64,000 nucleotides of DNA from Sporosarcina sp. FSL W8-0480 (GCF_037963765.1 NZ_CP150166.1:1309501-1373500), one strand, 5' to 3'; shown: positions 10,325 to 21,067, numbered from the stretch's first letter. The notes: a model not told the origin generated them from the letters alone. Numbers and translations: made by a program.

Positions 10325-10393
10325 AGGTGTACAGTTGAAACAATTGGTTTCAACAGGTCGACAAATTTGAACCACCTAAAAGGAGGAAATACC

Positions 10394-10996
10394 ATGAATC
10401 TAATACCTACAGTCATCGAACAAACAAATCGGGGCGAACGTGCTTATGATATTTATTCCCGACTATTGAAAGACCGGATTATCATGCTTGGAAGCGGAAT
10501 CGACGACAATGTGGCAAACTCTATTGTTGCTCAATTACTATTCCTTGAAGCGGAAGATCCAGAGAAAGACATTTCCATCTACATCAACAGCCCGGGCGGA
10601 AGCATTACTGCTGGGATGGCGATCTATGACACAATGCAATTCGTCAAGCCGGATATCCAAACAATCTGTATTGGAATGGCTGCTTCTATGGGAGCATTCC
10701 TATTGACAGCAGGTACAGAAGGGAAACGCTATGCCCTTCCGAATGCAGAAGTGATGATCCACCAACCACTTGGAGGAGCTCAAGGTCAGGCGACTGAAAT
10801 TGAAATCGCTGCGAAACGCATTCTCTTCCTTCGTGAAAAGTTGAACACGATTCTATCCGAGCGCACAGGCCAGCCGATTGATGTAATTGCGAAAGACACT
10901 GATCGTGATAATTTCATGACTGCTGAACGCGCGAAGGAGTATGGTCTGATTGACCACATCATCACACGCAGCGACATGAAAGACTTGAAAAAATAA
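10394..10996 (+). CDS. clpP: ATP-dependent Clp protease proteolytic subunit
   Basis: 200 residues. Catalytic triad Ser98 (GMAASMG), His123 (MIHQPLGG) and Asp172 (DRDNF) falls at the canonical positions when the ATG at 10394 is used; AAAAGGAGG lies just upstream. ClpP forms the barrel protease that works with ClpC, ClpX or ClpE. Single gene with its own CtsR-type promoter and terminator. Confidence 0.97.
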   Translation: MNLIPTVIEQTNRGERAYDIYSRLLKDRIIMLGSGIDDNVANSIVAQLLFLEAEDPEKDISIYINSPGGSITAGMAIYDTMQFVKPDIQTICIGMAASMGAFLLTAGTEGKRYALPNAEVMIHQPLGGAQGQATEIEIAAKRILFLREKLNTILSERTGQPIDVIAKDTDRDNFMTAERAKEYGLIDHIITRSDMKDLKK

Positions 10997-11008
10997 GTGA
11001 TTGCTTTG

Positions 11009-11043
11009 AAAACCGACTCAACATTAACGAGTCGGTTTTTTCA
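11009..11043 (+). terminator. Rho-independent terminator after clpP
   Basis: AAAACCGACTC pairs with GAGTCGGTTTT, followed by a T run. Confidence 0.9.
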
Positions 11044-11059
11044 TTTATCCAAAAATGTT

Positions 11060-11131
11060 TGAAACCTTTTGAGGCGACATACGATAAATAGAATACCGGC
11101 TTAAGTTTGAGTCATCATATCAAAAGGGTAT
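11060..11131 (+). promoter_or_regulatory. ECF-type and possible sigma-B-type promoters of lemA
   Basis: TGAAAC at 11060-11065, 16-base spacer, then CGAT at 11082-11085: this fits extracytoplasmic-function promoters of the sigma-W/M/X kind. Downstream, GTTTGA (11105-11110) and GGGTAT (11126-11131) with a 15-base spacer resemble a sigma-B promoter at the long end of spacing. No good sigma-A promoter is seen, so envelope or general stress control is inferred. Confidence 0.5.
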
Positions 11132-11159
11132 CTCAAGAAAACAGAAAGGGAGTGTTAAA

Positions 11160-11738
11160 GTGAAAAAACTATTAGGACCACTTACTATCATTATCGTTCT
11201 TCTTGTCGTACTTGGCATCATATTTGTACCAAGTTACAACAAATTCGTAAATCTTGAAGAAGATGTAGATAATTCTTATGCACAGGTTGAAAACCAATTG
11301 CAACGCAGGCTTGACCTTATTCCGAACTTGGTGAGCACCGTAAAAGGGTACGCCAGCCATGAAAAAGAAGTAATCGCGGAAATTTCCGATGCTCGTGCGA
11401 AACTATCTGGGGCAACTGGACCTGCAGAACAGGCAGCGGCCGATACGGAATTGTCCAATGCACTCGGACGTCTACTTGTTGTAGTGGAAAACTATCCGGA
11501 CTTGAAGGCGAATCAAAACTTCACACAGTTAATGGATGAGTTGGCTGGCACCGAGAACCGGATCGGTGTTGCGAGGAAAGATTACAATGATGTCGTTTCC
11601 CAGTACAATCGACAAGTTAAAAGGTTTCCGGGGAAATTAGTCGCTTCGATTTTTGGATTCGATGAAAAAGAGTATTTCCAAGCGAATGAGGCTGCAAAAG
11701 AAGCACCTAAAGTCGACTTTGGAGATGACAGCAAGTGA
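11160..11738 (+). CDS. lemA: LemA family protein
   Basis: 192 residues: one N-terminal membrane helix (about 4-24), then the helical LemA domain with YAQVENQLQRRLDLIPNLV and NRIGVARKDYNDVV. Start GTG at 11160 is set by AAAGGGAG 7 bases upstream. LemA proteins are membrane-anchored and often paired with TPM or DUF3137 proteins; the biochemical role is unsettled. It overlaps the TPM gene by 4 bases. Confidence 0.93.
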   Translation: MKKLLGPLTIIIVLLVVLGIIFVPSYNKFVNLEEDVDNSYAQVENQLQRRLDLIPNLVSTVKGYASHEKEVIAEISDARAKLSGATGPAEQAAADTELSNALGRLLVVVENYPDLKANQNFTQLMDELAGTENRIGVARKDYNDVVSQYNRQVKRFPGKLVASIFGFDEKEYFQANEAAKEAPKVDFGDDSK

Positions 11739-12574
11739 TTCGGAATATGCTTCGTTTTTTATTAGCCACATGCTTATTCTTAATGATTATGCCGGCAGTG
11801 GCGTTAGCAGCGGACGTCCCTGCATGGAATCCAAATGATTACTATATACAAGATCATGCCGGAATCCTTTCAAATGAACAAAAGGCAGAACTTAATCGTT
11901 TAGGTAGACAATTGAATGAAGCAACAGGTGCGGAGCTTGCAGTATTAACTTTGCAAACAATTGGGGATGAACCGATAGAAGAATTTGCGGTGAAAGCTTT
12001 ACGACAATATGGTCTTGGTAAAAAGGGTGAGGATAATGGTGCTTTATTGGTAGTTACTACAATACCTGTTCCTAACAAGGAAGAGGAGGGCGGCCGTTAT
12101 TTTGAACTTACAACTGGATATGGCCTCGAAGGCGCACTTCCTGACGGGAAAGTCGGAAGAATCATGGATGAAGTTTCCGTGCCGTATTTGAAGAATGAGC
12201 AACCCGATTTGGCCATAGTGAATGCATACAAATCCTATTACAATGAAATAGCTGCTGAATATGGCTGGAACGGGGAAGTTGCTGAAGTGAATACGCTTGC
12301 CGGTCAAGGTGGCGGTTCGGGCTTTGGCATTCCGACACCAGTAATTATTTTCATCATTATTTATCTGCTGTTCCGCTTCATGGGCGGCGGTGGCCGTGGA
12401 GGTCGTGGCGGCGGATCGGGTGGTAGAAGAGGTAGAAGCGGCGGTATGATTTTCTTCCCTGGATCCTTTGGTGGAGGAGGGGGATTCGGTGGCGGCGGTG
12501 GCTTCGGAGGCGGTGGAGGCTTCACCGGCGGAGGAGGATCTGGCGGTGGCGGCGGTGCTGGACGGAGTTGGTGA
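11735..12574 (+). CDS. TPM-domain (YgcG-type) membrane protein with Gly-rich tail
   Basis: 279 residues. Signal peptide to about residue 25 (ends VALAAD), TPM/phosphatase-like domain at about 35-165 (YIQDHAGILSNEQ, EDNGALLVV), one helix near 205-217, then a tail of about 60 residues very rich in glycine, arginine and serine. GTG start overlaps the lemA stop, so the two are coupled. The paired LemA-TPM arrangement is common and may serve envelope stress. Confidence 0.88.
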   Translation: MIRNMLRFLLATCLFLMIMPAVALAADVPAWNPNDYYIQDHAGILSNEQKAELNRLGRQLNEATGAELAVLTLQTIGDEPIEEFAVKALRQYGLGKKGEDNGALLVVTTIPVPNKEEEGGRYFELTTGYGLEGALPDGKVGRIMDEVSVPYLKNEQPDLAIVNAYKSYYNEIAAEYGWNGEVAEVNTLAGQGGGSGFGIPTPVIIFIIIYLLFRFMGGGGRGGRGGGSGGRRGRSGGMIFFPGSFGGGGGFGGGGGFGGGGGFTGGGGSGGGGGAGRSW

Positions 12575-12643
12575 CTTCAAAAGCGGAAGGCGCCCGCAGC
12601 TAAATGAATTAGATTTTCTTTGTTGGAGTAGTCAAAAGGTCAC

Positions 12644-12766
12644 GAAATGACCATAAATCCCGGGAAATGATCGATATATCTTGGGAAATGATCGATAACT
12701 CTACCGAATTGATCGATAAATGCGCGGAAATGATCGATAAACCCCGGGAAATGATCGATAAAATTT
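12644..12766. repeat. 21-bp period intergenic tandem array (AATGATCGATAA type)
   Basis: Six units with core AAATGATCGATAAA start at 12645, 12665, 12686, 12707, 12728 and 12749; after the first, the period is exactly 21. The spacer often reads CCCGGG. The 7-codon period leaves frames open on both strands, which explains spurious open frames. It occupies the gap between the TPM gene and the glutaredoxin-like gene. Confidence 0.8.
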
Positions 12767-12795
12767 TGAACTCATCAAAATCCGTCACAAAACCA

Positions 12796-12833
12796 AGGAT
12801 GTTCTGCAAATCTTTTGCAGAACGTCCTTTTTC
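12796..12833 (+). terminator. Rho-independent terminator before the glutaredoxin-like gene
   Basis: AGGATGTTCTGCAAA pairs with TTTTGCAGAACGTCCT, followed by TTTTT. It probably ends the lemA-TPM transcript. Confidence 0.85.
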
Positions 12834-12871
12834 CTTTATACTTAAGAAAAAACAACTTGAGGTGGGACAGC

Positions 12872-13099
12872 ATGCACGTAATATTTTACACAAAACCGGG
12901 ATGTCATCTATGCGATGATGCCGAAGCGATGATGAAATTAGCCCAAGAGGATTTCCCGCTGACTTGGTCGACGGTCAACATCGAAACAGACGATGAAAGC
13001 CATGAAAAGTATATGCTCATGATCCCCGTCATCGAAAAAGATGGCGAAGTTTTATTGTACGGGCAAATTGGCTATGCCGACTTAATTGAACTTTTTTAA
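12872..13099 (+). CDS. Glutaredoxin-like small redox protein (DUF836 type)
   Basis: 75 residues starting MHVIFYTKPGCHLCDDAE: a thioredoxin-fold beginning with a CHLC redox pair at residues 11-14. ATG 12872 is preferred because GAGGTGGG stands about 6 bases upstream, and the upstream extension would run through a terminator. Likely a cytosolic thiol-disulfide exchange protein; the partner is not known. Located just before cggR but with a separate promoter between. Confidence 0.85.
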   Translation: MHVIFYTKPGCHLCDDAEAMMKLAQEDFPLTWSTVNIETDDESHEKYMLMIPVIEKDGEVLLYGQIGYADLIELF

Positions 13100-13110
13100 T
13101 GCTCAAATGT

Positions 13111-13139
13111 TTGAATTCCAATGCATATAGGTATAGAAT
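13111..13139 (+). promoter_or_regulatory. Promoter of the cggR-gap operon
   Basis: -35 TTGAAT (13111-13116), 17-base spacer, -10 TAGAAT (13134-13139). The inferred start lies about 25 bases before the operator at 13172. Confidence 0.7.
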
Positions 13140-13171
13140 AAGAGTATGAATTATATTTTTTTACATTAGGT

Positions 13172-13207
13172 GGGACAAAATATAAATAGGTGGGCGAATT
13201 TTGTCCC
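13172..13207 (+). promoter_or_regulatory. Putative CggR operator
   Basis: Perfect 10-bp inverted repeat GGGACAAAAT ... ATTTTGTCCC with a 16-base spacer, preceded by a direct repeat of AGGTGGG. CggR sites in Bacillus contain GGGAC/GTCCC half-sites downstream of the promoter, which matches both sequence and position. Binding would block transcription unless fructose-1,6-bisphosphate is present. Confidence 0.75.
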
Positions 13208-13228
13208 TTATAGAAAGAAGGGCTTTCC

Positions 13229-14269
13229 TTGAACCCGAAAATACTCGAGGCACAACGGAAGCTTGTGCCGGAAATGATGGAGATTCTTCACCAAAGATAC
13301 AGACTTTTGAAGTTCATCGGGGTTTCCGGTCCGATTGGCAGAAGACCACTTAGCATTCAAGCGGATATTTCTGAGCGAGAATGTAGAAACTTATTGGAGG
13401 CATTGCGCAACGAGGAGCTTATCCGAATTGCGAAAGAAGGAGCCACCATCACATATGAGGGATCCAAGGTCCTTGAACTTCTTGCGCCAAGTATTGAGGA
13501 ATGGACGGGGCAAAGCTTGATTGCAAGTAAGTTGAGTGCACTCCTTAACATTCGAAGTGTACAAATCGTCCCGGGAAATTGTGATGTGAACCCGACAGTT
13601 AAAAGCTTGATTGGAAAAGAAGCGGCGACCGTCTTCACGGAGAAGATTGGCAACGGTAAAATCATCGCCGTAACAGGTGGAAGCTCCGTTGCGGCCATTC
13701 CGCAACATATCCACTCGATTGACAATCCTGAACGCCTTCATTTTATCGCCGCAAGGGGAGGAGTTGGAGAAGATATCGGGCTGCAGGCGAATGTCATTGC
13801 CGCTTCTTTCGCGGACGCAAGCGGAGGAACATATAGCACATTTTATTATCCTGAATCCCTCAGTCAGGCAGCGCATGAGATTTTCAAACGCGAACCGTCT
13901 GTCATTCAAATGATGGAGCAATACGAGCAAACGGATTGTGTCATGCATGGAATTGGCGATGCGAAACGAATGGCGGAAATACGAAATACACCTGAGAATG
14001 AAAAACAACTGCTCAACGAAAATAGAGCGAAGGGTGAAGCATTCGGGTATTATTTCGATGAAAACGGGGAAGTGGTCCACCGCATCCGGACAGTCGGCAT
14101 ACAAACGGAGCAGCTTGAACAGGTTCCGCTGATCATCGCCGTTGCAGGTGGAGCTAACAAAGCAGAAGCGATTATATCTTATATGGCAAGTGCACCGCGT
14201 CAAACGATATTAGTGACGGATGAAGGAGCGGCACATGCAATCTTAGAGAAGTTGGAAGGCAAACAATAA
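13229..14269 (+). CDS. cggR: Central glycolytic genes regulator CggR
   Basis: 346 residues, SorC/DeoR type. N-terminal helix-turn-helix (RRPLSIQADISERECRNLLEA at about 33-53, shortened here to RRPLSIQADISERE) and a large sugar-phosphate-binding domain with VTGGSSVAAIP. It represses the gap operon and is relieved by fructose-1,6-bisphosphate. Start TTG at 13229 follows GAAAGAAGGG. gap begins 19 bases after its stop. Confidence 0.93.
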   Translation: MNPKILEAQRKLVPEMMEILHQRYRLLKFIGVSGPIGRRPLSIQADISERECRNLLEALRNEELIRIAKEGATITYEGSKVLELLAPSIEEWTGQSLIASKLSALLNIRSVQIVPGNCDVNPTVKSLIGKEAATVFTEKIGNGKIIAVTGGSSVAAIPQHIHSIDNPERLHFIAARGGVGEDIGLQANVIAASFADASGGTYSTFYYPESLSQAAHEIFKREPSVIQMMEQYEQTDCVMHGIGDAKRMAEIRNTPENEKQLLNENRAKGEAFGYYFDENGEVVHRIRTVGIQTEQLEQVPLIIAVAGGANKAEAIISYMASAPRQTILVTDEGAAHAILEKLEGKQ

Positions 14270-14288
14270 TCTACTGGAGGTAATGGAA

Positions 14289-15296
14289 ATGACGTTAAAA
14301 ATAGCGATCAATGGATTCGGCCGTATTGGAAGACTTGTTTTCAGGGAAGCACAGAAAAATGAAGATATTGAAGTAGTGGCTGTCAATGACTTAACGGATG
14401 CTCCGATGTTGGCGCATTTATTGAAATACGATTCAGTCCATGGGATTTTTGATGCTGAAGTTGGTTCTGAAGACAACCACCTTGTCGTCAACGGGAAGAA
14501 GATAAAAGTGTATGCAGAAAAAGACCCTGCGCAATTGCCTTGGGGCGATTTAGGCATCGATATCGTCATCGAATCGACAGGTGTGTTCCGGGACGAAAAA
14601 GGTCTTATGAAGCATATCGAGGCGGGCGCTAAAAAAGTAATTCTTTCCGCACCCGCTAAAGGCGACGTCAAAACGCTCGTTATGGGTGTCAATGAAGATT
14701 CGTATGATGCAGCTCAAGATAAAGTTGTTTCAAATGCGTCATGTACAACAAACTGCCTTGCACCAGTCGTGAAAGTGCTGCATGAAAAATTCGGCATCAA
14801 ACGCGGCATGATGACAACAGTCCACTCCTATACAAACGACCAAAACATTTTGGATCTCCCGCATTCTGACTACCGCCGCGCACGTGCAGCAGCAGAATCG
14901 ATGATCCCGACGACAACAGGCGCTGCATCAGCCGTCACAAAAGTCATTCCTGAACTAAAAGGGAAATTGGACGGCATGGCTGTCCGTGTTCCAACTCCGA
15001 ACGTTTCACTCGTCGACTTTGTCACAGAACTTTCAAAAGAAGTGACTGTAGAAGATGTGAATGCTGCTTTGAAAAACGCATCGGAAAATGAACTGAAGGA
15101 CATCCTGTTCTACAATGAAATCCCATTAGTCTCCCGCGACTACAACGGCAACACAGCATCCTCCACTGTGGATGGCTTGTCAACGATGGTGTTGGACAAT
15201 AATATGGTGAAAATTATTTCTTGGTATGACAATGAATCCGGCTATTCTGCCCGCTGCATCGATTTAGCTCTATATATGTACAACAAAGGTATATAA
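14289..15296 (+). CDS. gap: Glyceraldehyde-3-phosphate dehydrogenase, glycolytic type
   Basis: 335 residues from ATG 14289; TGGAGG is 8 bases upstream, whereas ATG 14283 would be only 2 bases away. NAD-binding INGFGRIGR at 8-16, Asp at about 34 favouring NAD, and catalytic Cys152 in SNASCTTNC. It converts glyceraldehyde-3-phosphate to 1,3-bisphosphoglycerate. Cotranscribed with cggR; a terminator-like hairpin separates it from pgk. Confidence 0.96.
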   Translation: MTLKIAINGFGRIGRLVFREAQKNEDIEVVAVNDLTDAPMLAHLLKYDSVHGIFDAEVGSEDNHLVVNGKKIKVYAEKDPAQLPWGDLGIDIVIESTGVFRDEKGLMKHIEAGAKKVILSAPAKGDVKTLVMGVNEDSYDAAQDKVVSNASCTTNCLAPVVKVLHEKFGIKRGMMTTVHSYTNDQNILDLPHSDYRRARAAAESMIPTTTGAASAVTKVIPELKGKLDGMAVRVPTPNVSLVDFVTELSKEVTVEDVNAALKNASENELKDILFYNEIPLVSRDYNGNTASSTVDGLSTMVLDNNMVKIISWYDNESGYSARCIDLALYMYNKGI

Positions 15297-15342
15297 AACA
15301 TAGCCATTACAGTGGCAACCCATTATAATAGTGATGGGTAGG

Positions 15343-15371
15343 AGGAACGGAGGAAACCCGTTCCTTTTTTT
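15343..15371 (+). terminator. Intra-operon terminator-like hairpin between gap and pgk
   Basis: AGGAACGG pairs with CCCGTTCC (one offset base), followed by seven T. A second small hairpin, ACCCAT/ATGGGT, lies at 15318-15340. Partial termination or RNA processing here would let gap be expressed differently from the genes below. No convincing pgk promoter is seen. Confidence 0.8.
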
Positions 15372-15453
15372 ATGTATCAACGATGGAAAGTTGAGGGAGT
15401 ATATCCATATCCTTAATTTCCTTCGCTTTAATTCTTGGAGGTGTGCAGGTTTT

Positions 15454-16638
15454 ATGAAAGCTAAACAAACAATCAAGGATATCGACCTAAACGGAAAACG
15501 TGTATTTTGCCGAGTGGACTTCAACGTGCCGATGGAAAATGGAAACGTATCGGATGACACAAGAATCCGTGCAGCAATACCGACAATCGAATACATGACT
15601 GAACAAGGAGCAAAAGTGATCCTTGCGAGTCATCTTGGTAGGCCAAAAGGCGAAGTGAAAGATGAACTGCGACTTACTGCGGCAGGCGAAAGATTGGCCG
15701 AGCTACTGCAAAAAGACGTAAAAAAGCTTGATGAATCAATTGGTGAAAACGTAGAAAAAGCAGTTTCCGAAATGCAAAACGGAGACATACTCCTTCTTGA
15801 AAACGTTCGTTTCCACGCTAACGAAGAGAAGAACGACGCGGAGCTTGCGAAACAATTTGCTGCTCTCGCTGATGTATTCGTCAACGACGCATTTGGGGCC
15901 GCTCACCGTGCGCATGCATCGACTGCAGGCATTGCAGAATTCATCCCGGGTGTAAGCGGATTCCTAATGGAAAAAGAATTGGATGTCCTTGGAAAAGCAT
16001 TATCTGATCCGGAGCGTCCATTCACTGCAATCATCGGTGGAGCGAAAGTGAAGGACAAGATCGGTGTCATCGATAACCTGTTAGACAACGTAGACAACTT
16101 ACTGATTGGCGGTGGATTGTCCTACACATTCACGAAAGCTGAAGGATTTGAAACAGGAAACTCCCTTGTTGAAGAGGATAAAATCGAGTTAGCTCAATCT
16201 TTCATTCAAAAAGCGAAAGAGAAAAACGTAAAGCTCTACTTGCCGATTGATGCGGTAGTTGCAGATGCGTTTTCTGAAACGGCAAATGTAAAAACGGTTA
16301 AGATCGATGAAATTCCCGAAGGTTGGATGGGACTCGATATTGGACCGGCAACAGCAGAAATGTATGCAGATGTCATTAAAAACTCGAAGTTAATCATTTG
16401 GAACGGACCGATGGGTGTATTCGAAATGGCGCCATATGCAAACGGCACGAAGCAAGTTGCAATGGCAATGGCTGATACAGTTGCTTACACAGTTATCGGT
16501 GGCGGCGATTCAGCTGCGGCTGTTGAAAAATTCGACGTTGCAGAAAGAATGGATCACGTTTCCACAGGTGGCGGCGCTTCTCTTGAATTCATGGAAGGCA
16601 AAGAACTGCCTGGCGTAACTGTATTGTTAGATAAATGA
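15454..16638 (+). CDS. pgk: Phosphoglycerate kinase
   Basis: 394 residues. N-terminal RVDFNVPM and [10 protein letters not shown] substrate-binding motifs; C-terminal [13 protein letters not shown] nucleotide-binding motif. It makes ATP from 1,3-bisphosphoglycerate. ATG 15454 has TTGGAGGTG upstream and gives the standard family length; the longer open frame upstream is not used. tpiA follows after 15 bases. Confidence 0.97.
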   Translation: MKAKQTIKDIDLNGKRVFCRVDFNVPMENGNVSDDTRIRAAIPTIEYMTEQGAKVILASHLGRPKGEVKDELRLTAAGERLAELLQKDVKKLDESIGENVEKAVSEMQNGDILLLENVRFHANEEKNDAELAKQFAALADVFVNDAFGAAHRAHASTAGIAEFIPGVSGFLMEKELDVLGKALSDPERPFTAIIGGAKVKDKIGVIDNLLDNVDNLLIGGGLSYTFTKAEGFETGNSLVEEDKIELAQSFIQKAKEKNVKLYLPIDAVVADAFSETANVKTVKIDEIPEGWMGLDIGPATAEMYADVIKNSKLIIWNGPMGVFEMAPYANGTKQVAMAMADTVAYTVIGGGDSAAAVEKFDVAERMDHVSTGGGASLEFMEGKELPGVTVLLDK

Positions 16639-16653
16639 TAGGAGGGATTTGAG

Positions 16654-17415
16654 TTGCGTAAACGAATCATTGCAGGAAACTGGAAGATGTATAAAAAAAT
16701 GGGCGAAGCAAAAGCTTTCATTGCGGAAGTGAAAGGGCGTTTACCAAACACTGACAACGTCGAAATGGTCATTTGTCCACCCTCGCCTTATTTGTCGGAG
16801 CTTGTGAGTGAATCCAAGGGCACGACACTATCAATCGGTGCCCAAACGATGCACGACGTCGAAGAAGGTGCATTCACGGGTGAAGTGAGCCCAAGCATGT
16901 TAGAAGATATGAATGTTGAATATGTCATCCTTGGACATTCCGAGCGCCGTCAATATTTCAATGAAACCGATGAATCCGTCAACAAAAAAGTGCATGCAGC
17001 ATTTGCACATCAATTGACGCCGATAGTCTGTGTCGGTGAAAGTCTTGAAGAACGTGAAGAAGGCAAAACGGTTGAACGTGTTTCATCCCAAGTGGAAAAA
17101 GCGTTCACGGGCATAAGTGCAGATCAGGCGAAGGAAGCTGTCATTGCTTACGAACCGATTTGGGCGATTGGCACTGGAAAGACGGCAACTGCTGAAGATG
17201 CGAATGAAGTATGTAAAGAAATTCGCGAAGAAATCAGCAGACTGTATGATGAAAATACAGCAGCTGCAATCCGCATCCAATACGGTGGTAGTGTGAAGCC
17301 TGAAAACATTGCGGAACTCCTGTCAATGGATCATATTGACGGAGCACTTGTCGGCGGGGCAAGCCTTGTCGCAGATTCATTCCTGAAATTGGTTGAGGTA
17401 GCAGCTAATGAATAA
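16654..17415 (+). CDS. tpiA: Triosephosphate isomerase
   Basis: 253 residues. Catalytic Lys in GNWKMYKK, His in GHSERR, and the Glu of [11 protein letters not shown]; phosphate-binding loops GGSVKPEN and VGGASL. Interconverts dihydroxyacetone phosphate and glyceraldehyde-3-phosphate. Start TTG at 16654 with GGAGGG 7 bases upstream. Overlaps gpmI by 8 bases. Confidence 0.97.
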   Translation: MRKRIIAGNWKMYKKMGEAKAFIAEVKGRLPNTDNVEMVICPPSPYLSELVSESKGTTLSIGAQTMHDVEEGAFTGEVSPSMLEDMNVEYVILGHSERRQYFNETDESVNKKVHAAFAHQLTPIVCVGESLEEREEGKTVERVSSQVEKAFTGISADQAKEAVIAYEPIWAIGTGKTATAEDANEVCKEIREEISRLYDENTAAAIRIQYGGSVKPENIAELLSMDHIDGALVGGASLVADSFLKLVEVAANE

Positions 17416-18934
17416 AGCACCAGTCGCATTGATCATCCTTGATGGATTTGGATTAAGGGATGAGAAATTCGGCAATGCGGTTGCACAAGCAAGTACACCG
17501 AATTTCGATATCCTATGGAACAACTATCCGCATTCGACGTTAACCGCATGTGGAGAAGCTGTCGGCCTTCCGGATGGGCAGATGGGAAATTCGGAAGTAG
17601 GTCACTTGAATATCGGAGCCGGCCGGATCGTTTATCAAAGTTTGACGCGTATTAATAAATCCATCAAAGATGGGGATTTCATGACGAACCCGGCTCTTCT
17701 TGAAGCAGTGGAGCAAGTGAAAAAGCAAGGCTCGTCCCTTCATCTGATGGGCCTACTATCTGACGGCGGGGTACATAGTCATTATGAACATCTTTTCGCA
17801 CTCCTTCGACTCGCAAAGTTGAACGGAATCGAAAAGGTCTATGTTCATGCATTCCTTGATGGAAGGGATGTCGGTCAAAGGACCGCCGCAGGTTACGTCG
17901 AACAGACCGAAAAAGTGATGGAGGGCCTCGGAATCGGTAAGATCGCAACCGTTTCCGGCCGTTATTACGCGATGGATCGGGATAAGAGATGGGACCGCGT
18001 GGAACTATCATACCGCGCAATGGTAGACGGGCAAGGGGACGCCTTTGCAACTGCCACTGCTGGTATCCTTTCATCCTATGAGGAAGAAGTGTATGATGAA
18101 TTTGTCAAGCCGTTCATCATCAAGAAGGACGGCGAACCGATCGCTACGGTAAAAGACAAGGATGCAGTCGTCTTCTTCAATTTCAGACCCGATCGCGCAA
18201 TCCAATTATCCCGCGCATTTACGGACCCGAAATTTGATGGATTCCATACAGGACCTGAAACATTCGAAAACTTGAAATTCGTGACATTCACTCATTACAG
18301 TGAAGATGTACAAGCCGATATCGTCTTCGGCAATCAAAACTTAGAGAACACAATCGGTGAAGTCATTTCAAGGAACGGGCTACGCCAGCTTCGAATCGCC
18401 GAAACTGAAAAGTATCCACATGTGACGTTTTTCATGAGTGGCGGCAGGGAAGAAGAGTTTGAAGGCGAAACAAGGATTTTAATCGCAAGCCCGAAAGTAG
18501 CAACCTATGACTTGAAACCTGAAATGAGCGCTGTAGAAGTAACCGAGGCATTGCTGAAGGAAATCGATGAAGAGCGACAAGATGCCATCATCCTCAACTT
18601 CGCAAATCCCGACATGGTCGGCCATAGCGGAATGCTTGAACCAACGATAAAAGCAATCGAAACAGTCGACGTATGCTTAGGCCGAATCATCGACGCACTC
18701 ATGTTAAAGGGCGGCACAGCCATCGTCACCGCGGATCACGGAAACTCCGACGAAGTACTAACACTCGAAGGAAAACCAATGACCGCACACACAACAAACC
18801 CTGTCCCTGTCATCATCACAAAAGATGACATACAATTACGAGAAGGCGGCATCTTAGCCGACCTCGCCCCAACAATGCTAAAACTATTAAATATCGAACA
18901 ACCAAAAGAAATGTCAGGTACACCATTGTTTTAA
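17408..18934 (+). CDS. gpmI: 2,3-bisphosphoglycerate-independent phosphoglycerate mutase
   Basis: 508 residues, alkaline-phosphatase superfamily. N-terminal [11 protein letters not shown] with the metal Asp, catalytic Ser in [10 protein letters not shown] at about 62, and C-terminal TADHGNSDE metal ligands. Converts 3- to 2-phosphoglycerate and needs Mn2+. Translationally coupled to tpiA. Eno follows after a repeat-filled gap of 298 bases. Confidence 0.97.
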   Translation: MNKAPVALIILDGFGLRDEKFGNAVAQASTPNFDILWNNYPHSTLTACGEAVGLPDGQMGNSEVGHLNIGAGRIVYQSLTRINKSIKDGDFMTNPALLEAVEQVKKQGSSLHLMGLLSDGGVHSHYEHLFALLRLAKLNGIEKVYVHAFLDGRDVGQRTAAGYVEQTEKVMEGLGIGKIATVSGRYYAMDRDKRWDRVELSYRAMVDGQGDAFATATAGILSSYEEEVYDEFVKPFIIKKDGEPIATVKDKDAVVFFNFRPDRAIQLSRAFTDPKFDGFHTGPETFENLKFVTFTHYSEDVQADIVFGNQNLENTIGEVISRNGLRQLRIAETEKYPHVTFFMSGGREEEFEGETRILIASPKVATYDLKPEMSAVEVTEALLKEIDEERQDAIILNFANPDMVGHSGMLEPTIKAIETVDVCLGRIIDALMLKGGTAIVTADHGNSDEVLTLEGKPMTAHTTNPVPVIITKDDIQLREGGILADLAPTMLKLLNIEQPKEMSGTPLF

Positions 18935-18961
18935 TTAATATTATTTATATAAGTGAGTTCC

Positions 18962-19197
18962 GTTGATTGGAGCGGAAGGCGGCGACTCCGAGGGGATTAG
19001 CGGGACAGGTGAGACCCCGCAACGAAAGCCGTTACGAAGAACGGCTTTTGCGAGTAAAAGCGCAGCGTTACGAGCACCTGGGATGGGATGCCTTAATTTC
19101 TGCAAAAGGCGCAGAAATACGGCAAATCGAACTCTTCGTGGTTCGATTGGCTCACCGCCCGCCCCCTGGAAAGCGTCCGCCTGTAGCGGAAATCAAC
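18962..19197 (+). repeat. GC-rich hairpin element, copy 3 (long subtype)
   Basis: 236 bp bounded by GTTGATT and AATCAAC. Besides the family blocks it carries an extra segment with GCAGCGTTACGAGCA, GCAGAAATACGGCAAATCG and a GTTCGATTGG hairpin arm, shared with copy 4 at 20596. It fills the gpmI-eno gap, within what is otherwise one operon; no terminator is seen here. Confidence 0.85.
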
Positions 19198-19217
19198 TGC
19201 TTTAATAATTCTAATAA

Positions 19218-20528
<1,311 letters not shown>

Positions 20529-20539
20529 AGCATGAAAAC

Positions 20540-20567
20540 AGCCGGCATTCGCCGGCTTTATATTTTT
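20540..20567 (+). terminator. Rho-independent terminator after eno
   Basis: AGCCGGC pairs with GCCGGCT over an ATTC loop, followed by a T-rich run. Confidence 0.88.
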
Positions 20568-20595
20568 ATATAACTTGATTGATACATGATATGTC

Positions 20596-20753
20596 GTTGA
20601 TTGAAGCGTAGGGCGGCGACTCCTGCGAACGCGCAGCGTTGCGAGCAGGAATGGCAAAACGGCTGCCTTATTTTCTGCAAAAACCGCAGAAATACGGCAA
20701 ATCGAACTCTTCGTTGTTCGATTGGAAAGCGTCCGCCCGAAGCGGAAATCAAC
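20596..20753 (+). repeat. GC-rich hairpin element, copy 4 (long subtype)
   Basis: 158 bp bounded by GTTGATT and AATCAAC. Contains TTCTGCAAAAACCGCAGAA and AATCGAAC ... GTTCGATT hairpins, nearly the same inner segment as copy 3 but lacking its central CCCGCAACG block. Lies between the eno terminator and the secG promoter. Confidence 0.85.
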
Positions 20754-20772
20754 AATGTCGATTCAAAACTTG

Positions 20773-20801
20773 TTGTAAGAATTTAAAGTATTTGATAGAA
20801 T
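20773..20801 (+). promoter_or_regulatory. secG promoter
   Basis: -35 TTGTAA (20773-20778), 17-base spacer, -10 TAGAAT (20796-20801). Begins about 20 bases after the GC-rich element. Confidence 0.65.
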
Positions 20802-20839
20802 ATAAGTATTGTTATGTTCGACGCAGGAGGTGGAACAAA

Positions 20840-21067
20840 GTGCATGCTTTGTTAATGACATTACTAGTAATCGTATCATTGGCGTTAATCGTTGTCGTAT
20901 TATTGCAATCCGGAAAAAGTGCAGGTCTATCTGGAGCCATCTCCGGTGGTGCTGAACAACTTTTTGGTAAACAAAAAGCACGTGGATTGGACTTAGTACT
21001 ACAAAGAGTGACAATTATCCTTTCAATTTTATTCTTCATTTTGGCACTTGCCATCGTAAAATTCTGA
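20840..21067 (+). CDS. secG: Protein-export membrane protein SecG
   Basis: 75 residues, two membrane helices (about 3-23 and 53-73) joined by a loop with [23 protein letters not shown], the SecG signature. It is the accessory subunit of the SecYEG translocon. Start GTG at 20840 with GCAGGAGGTGG upstream; the open frame extending upstream runs through the repeat and is not used. Confidence 0.95.
   Translation: MHALLMTLLVIVSLALIVVVLLQSGKSAGLSGAISGGAEQLFGKQKARGLDLVLQRVTIILSILFFILALAIVKF

Noticed and set aside
12609..12918. Open frames on both strands with 7-residue repeats (for example EMIDK type)
   Set aside because: They are a by-product of the 21-bp period array; both strands are open, no ribosome site precedes them, and a terminator lies inside.
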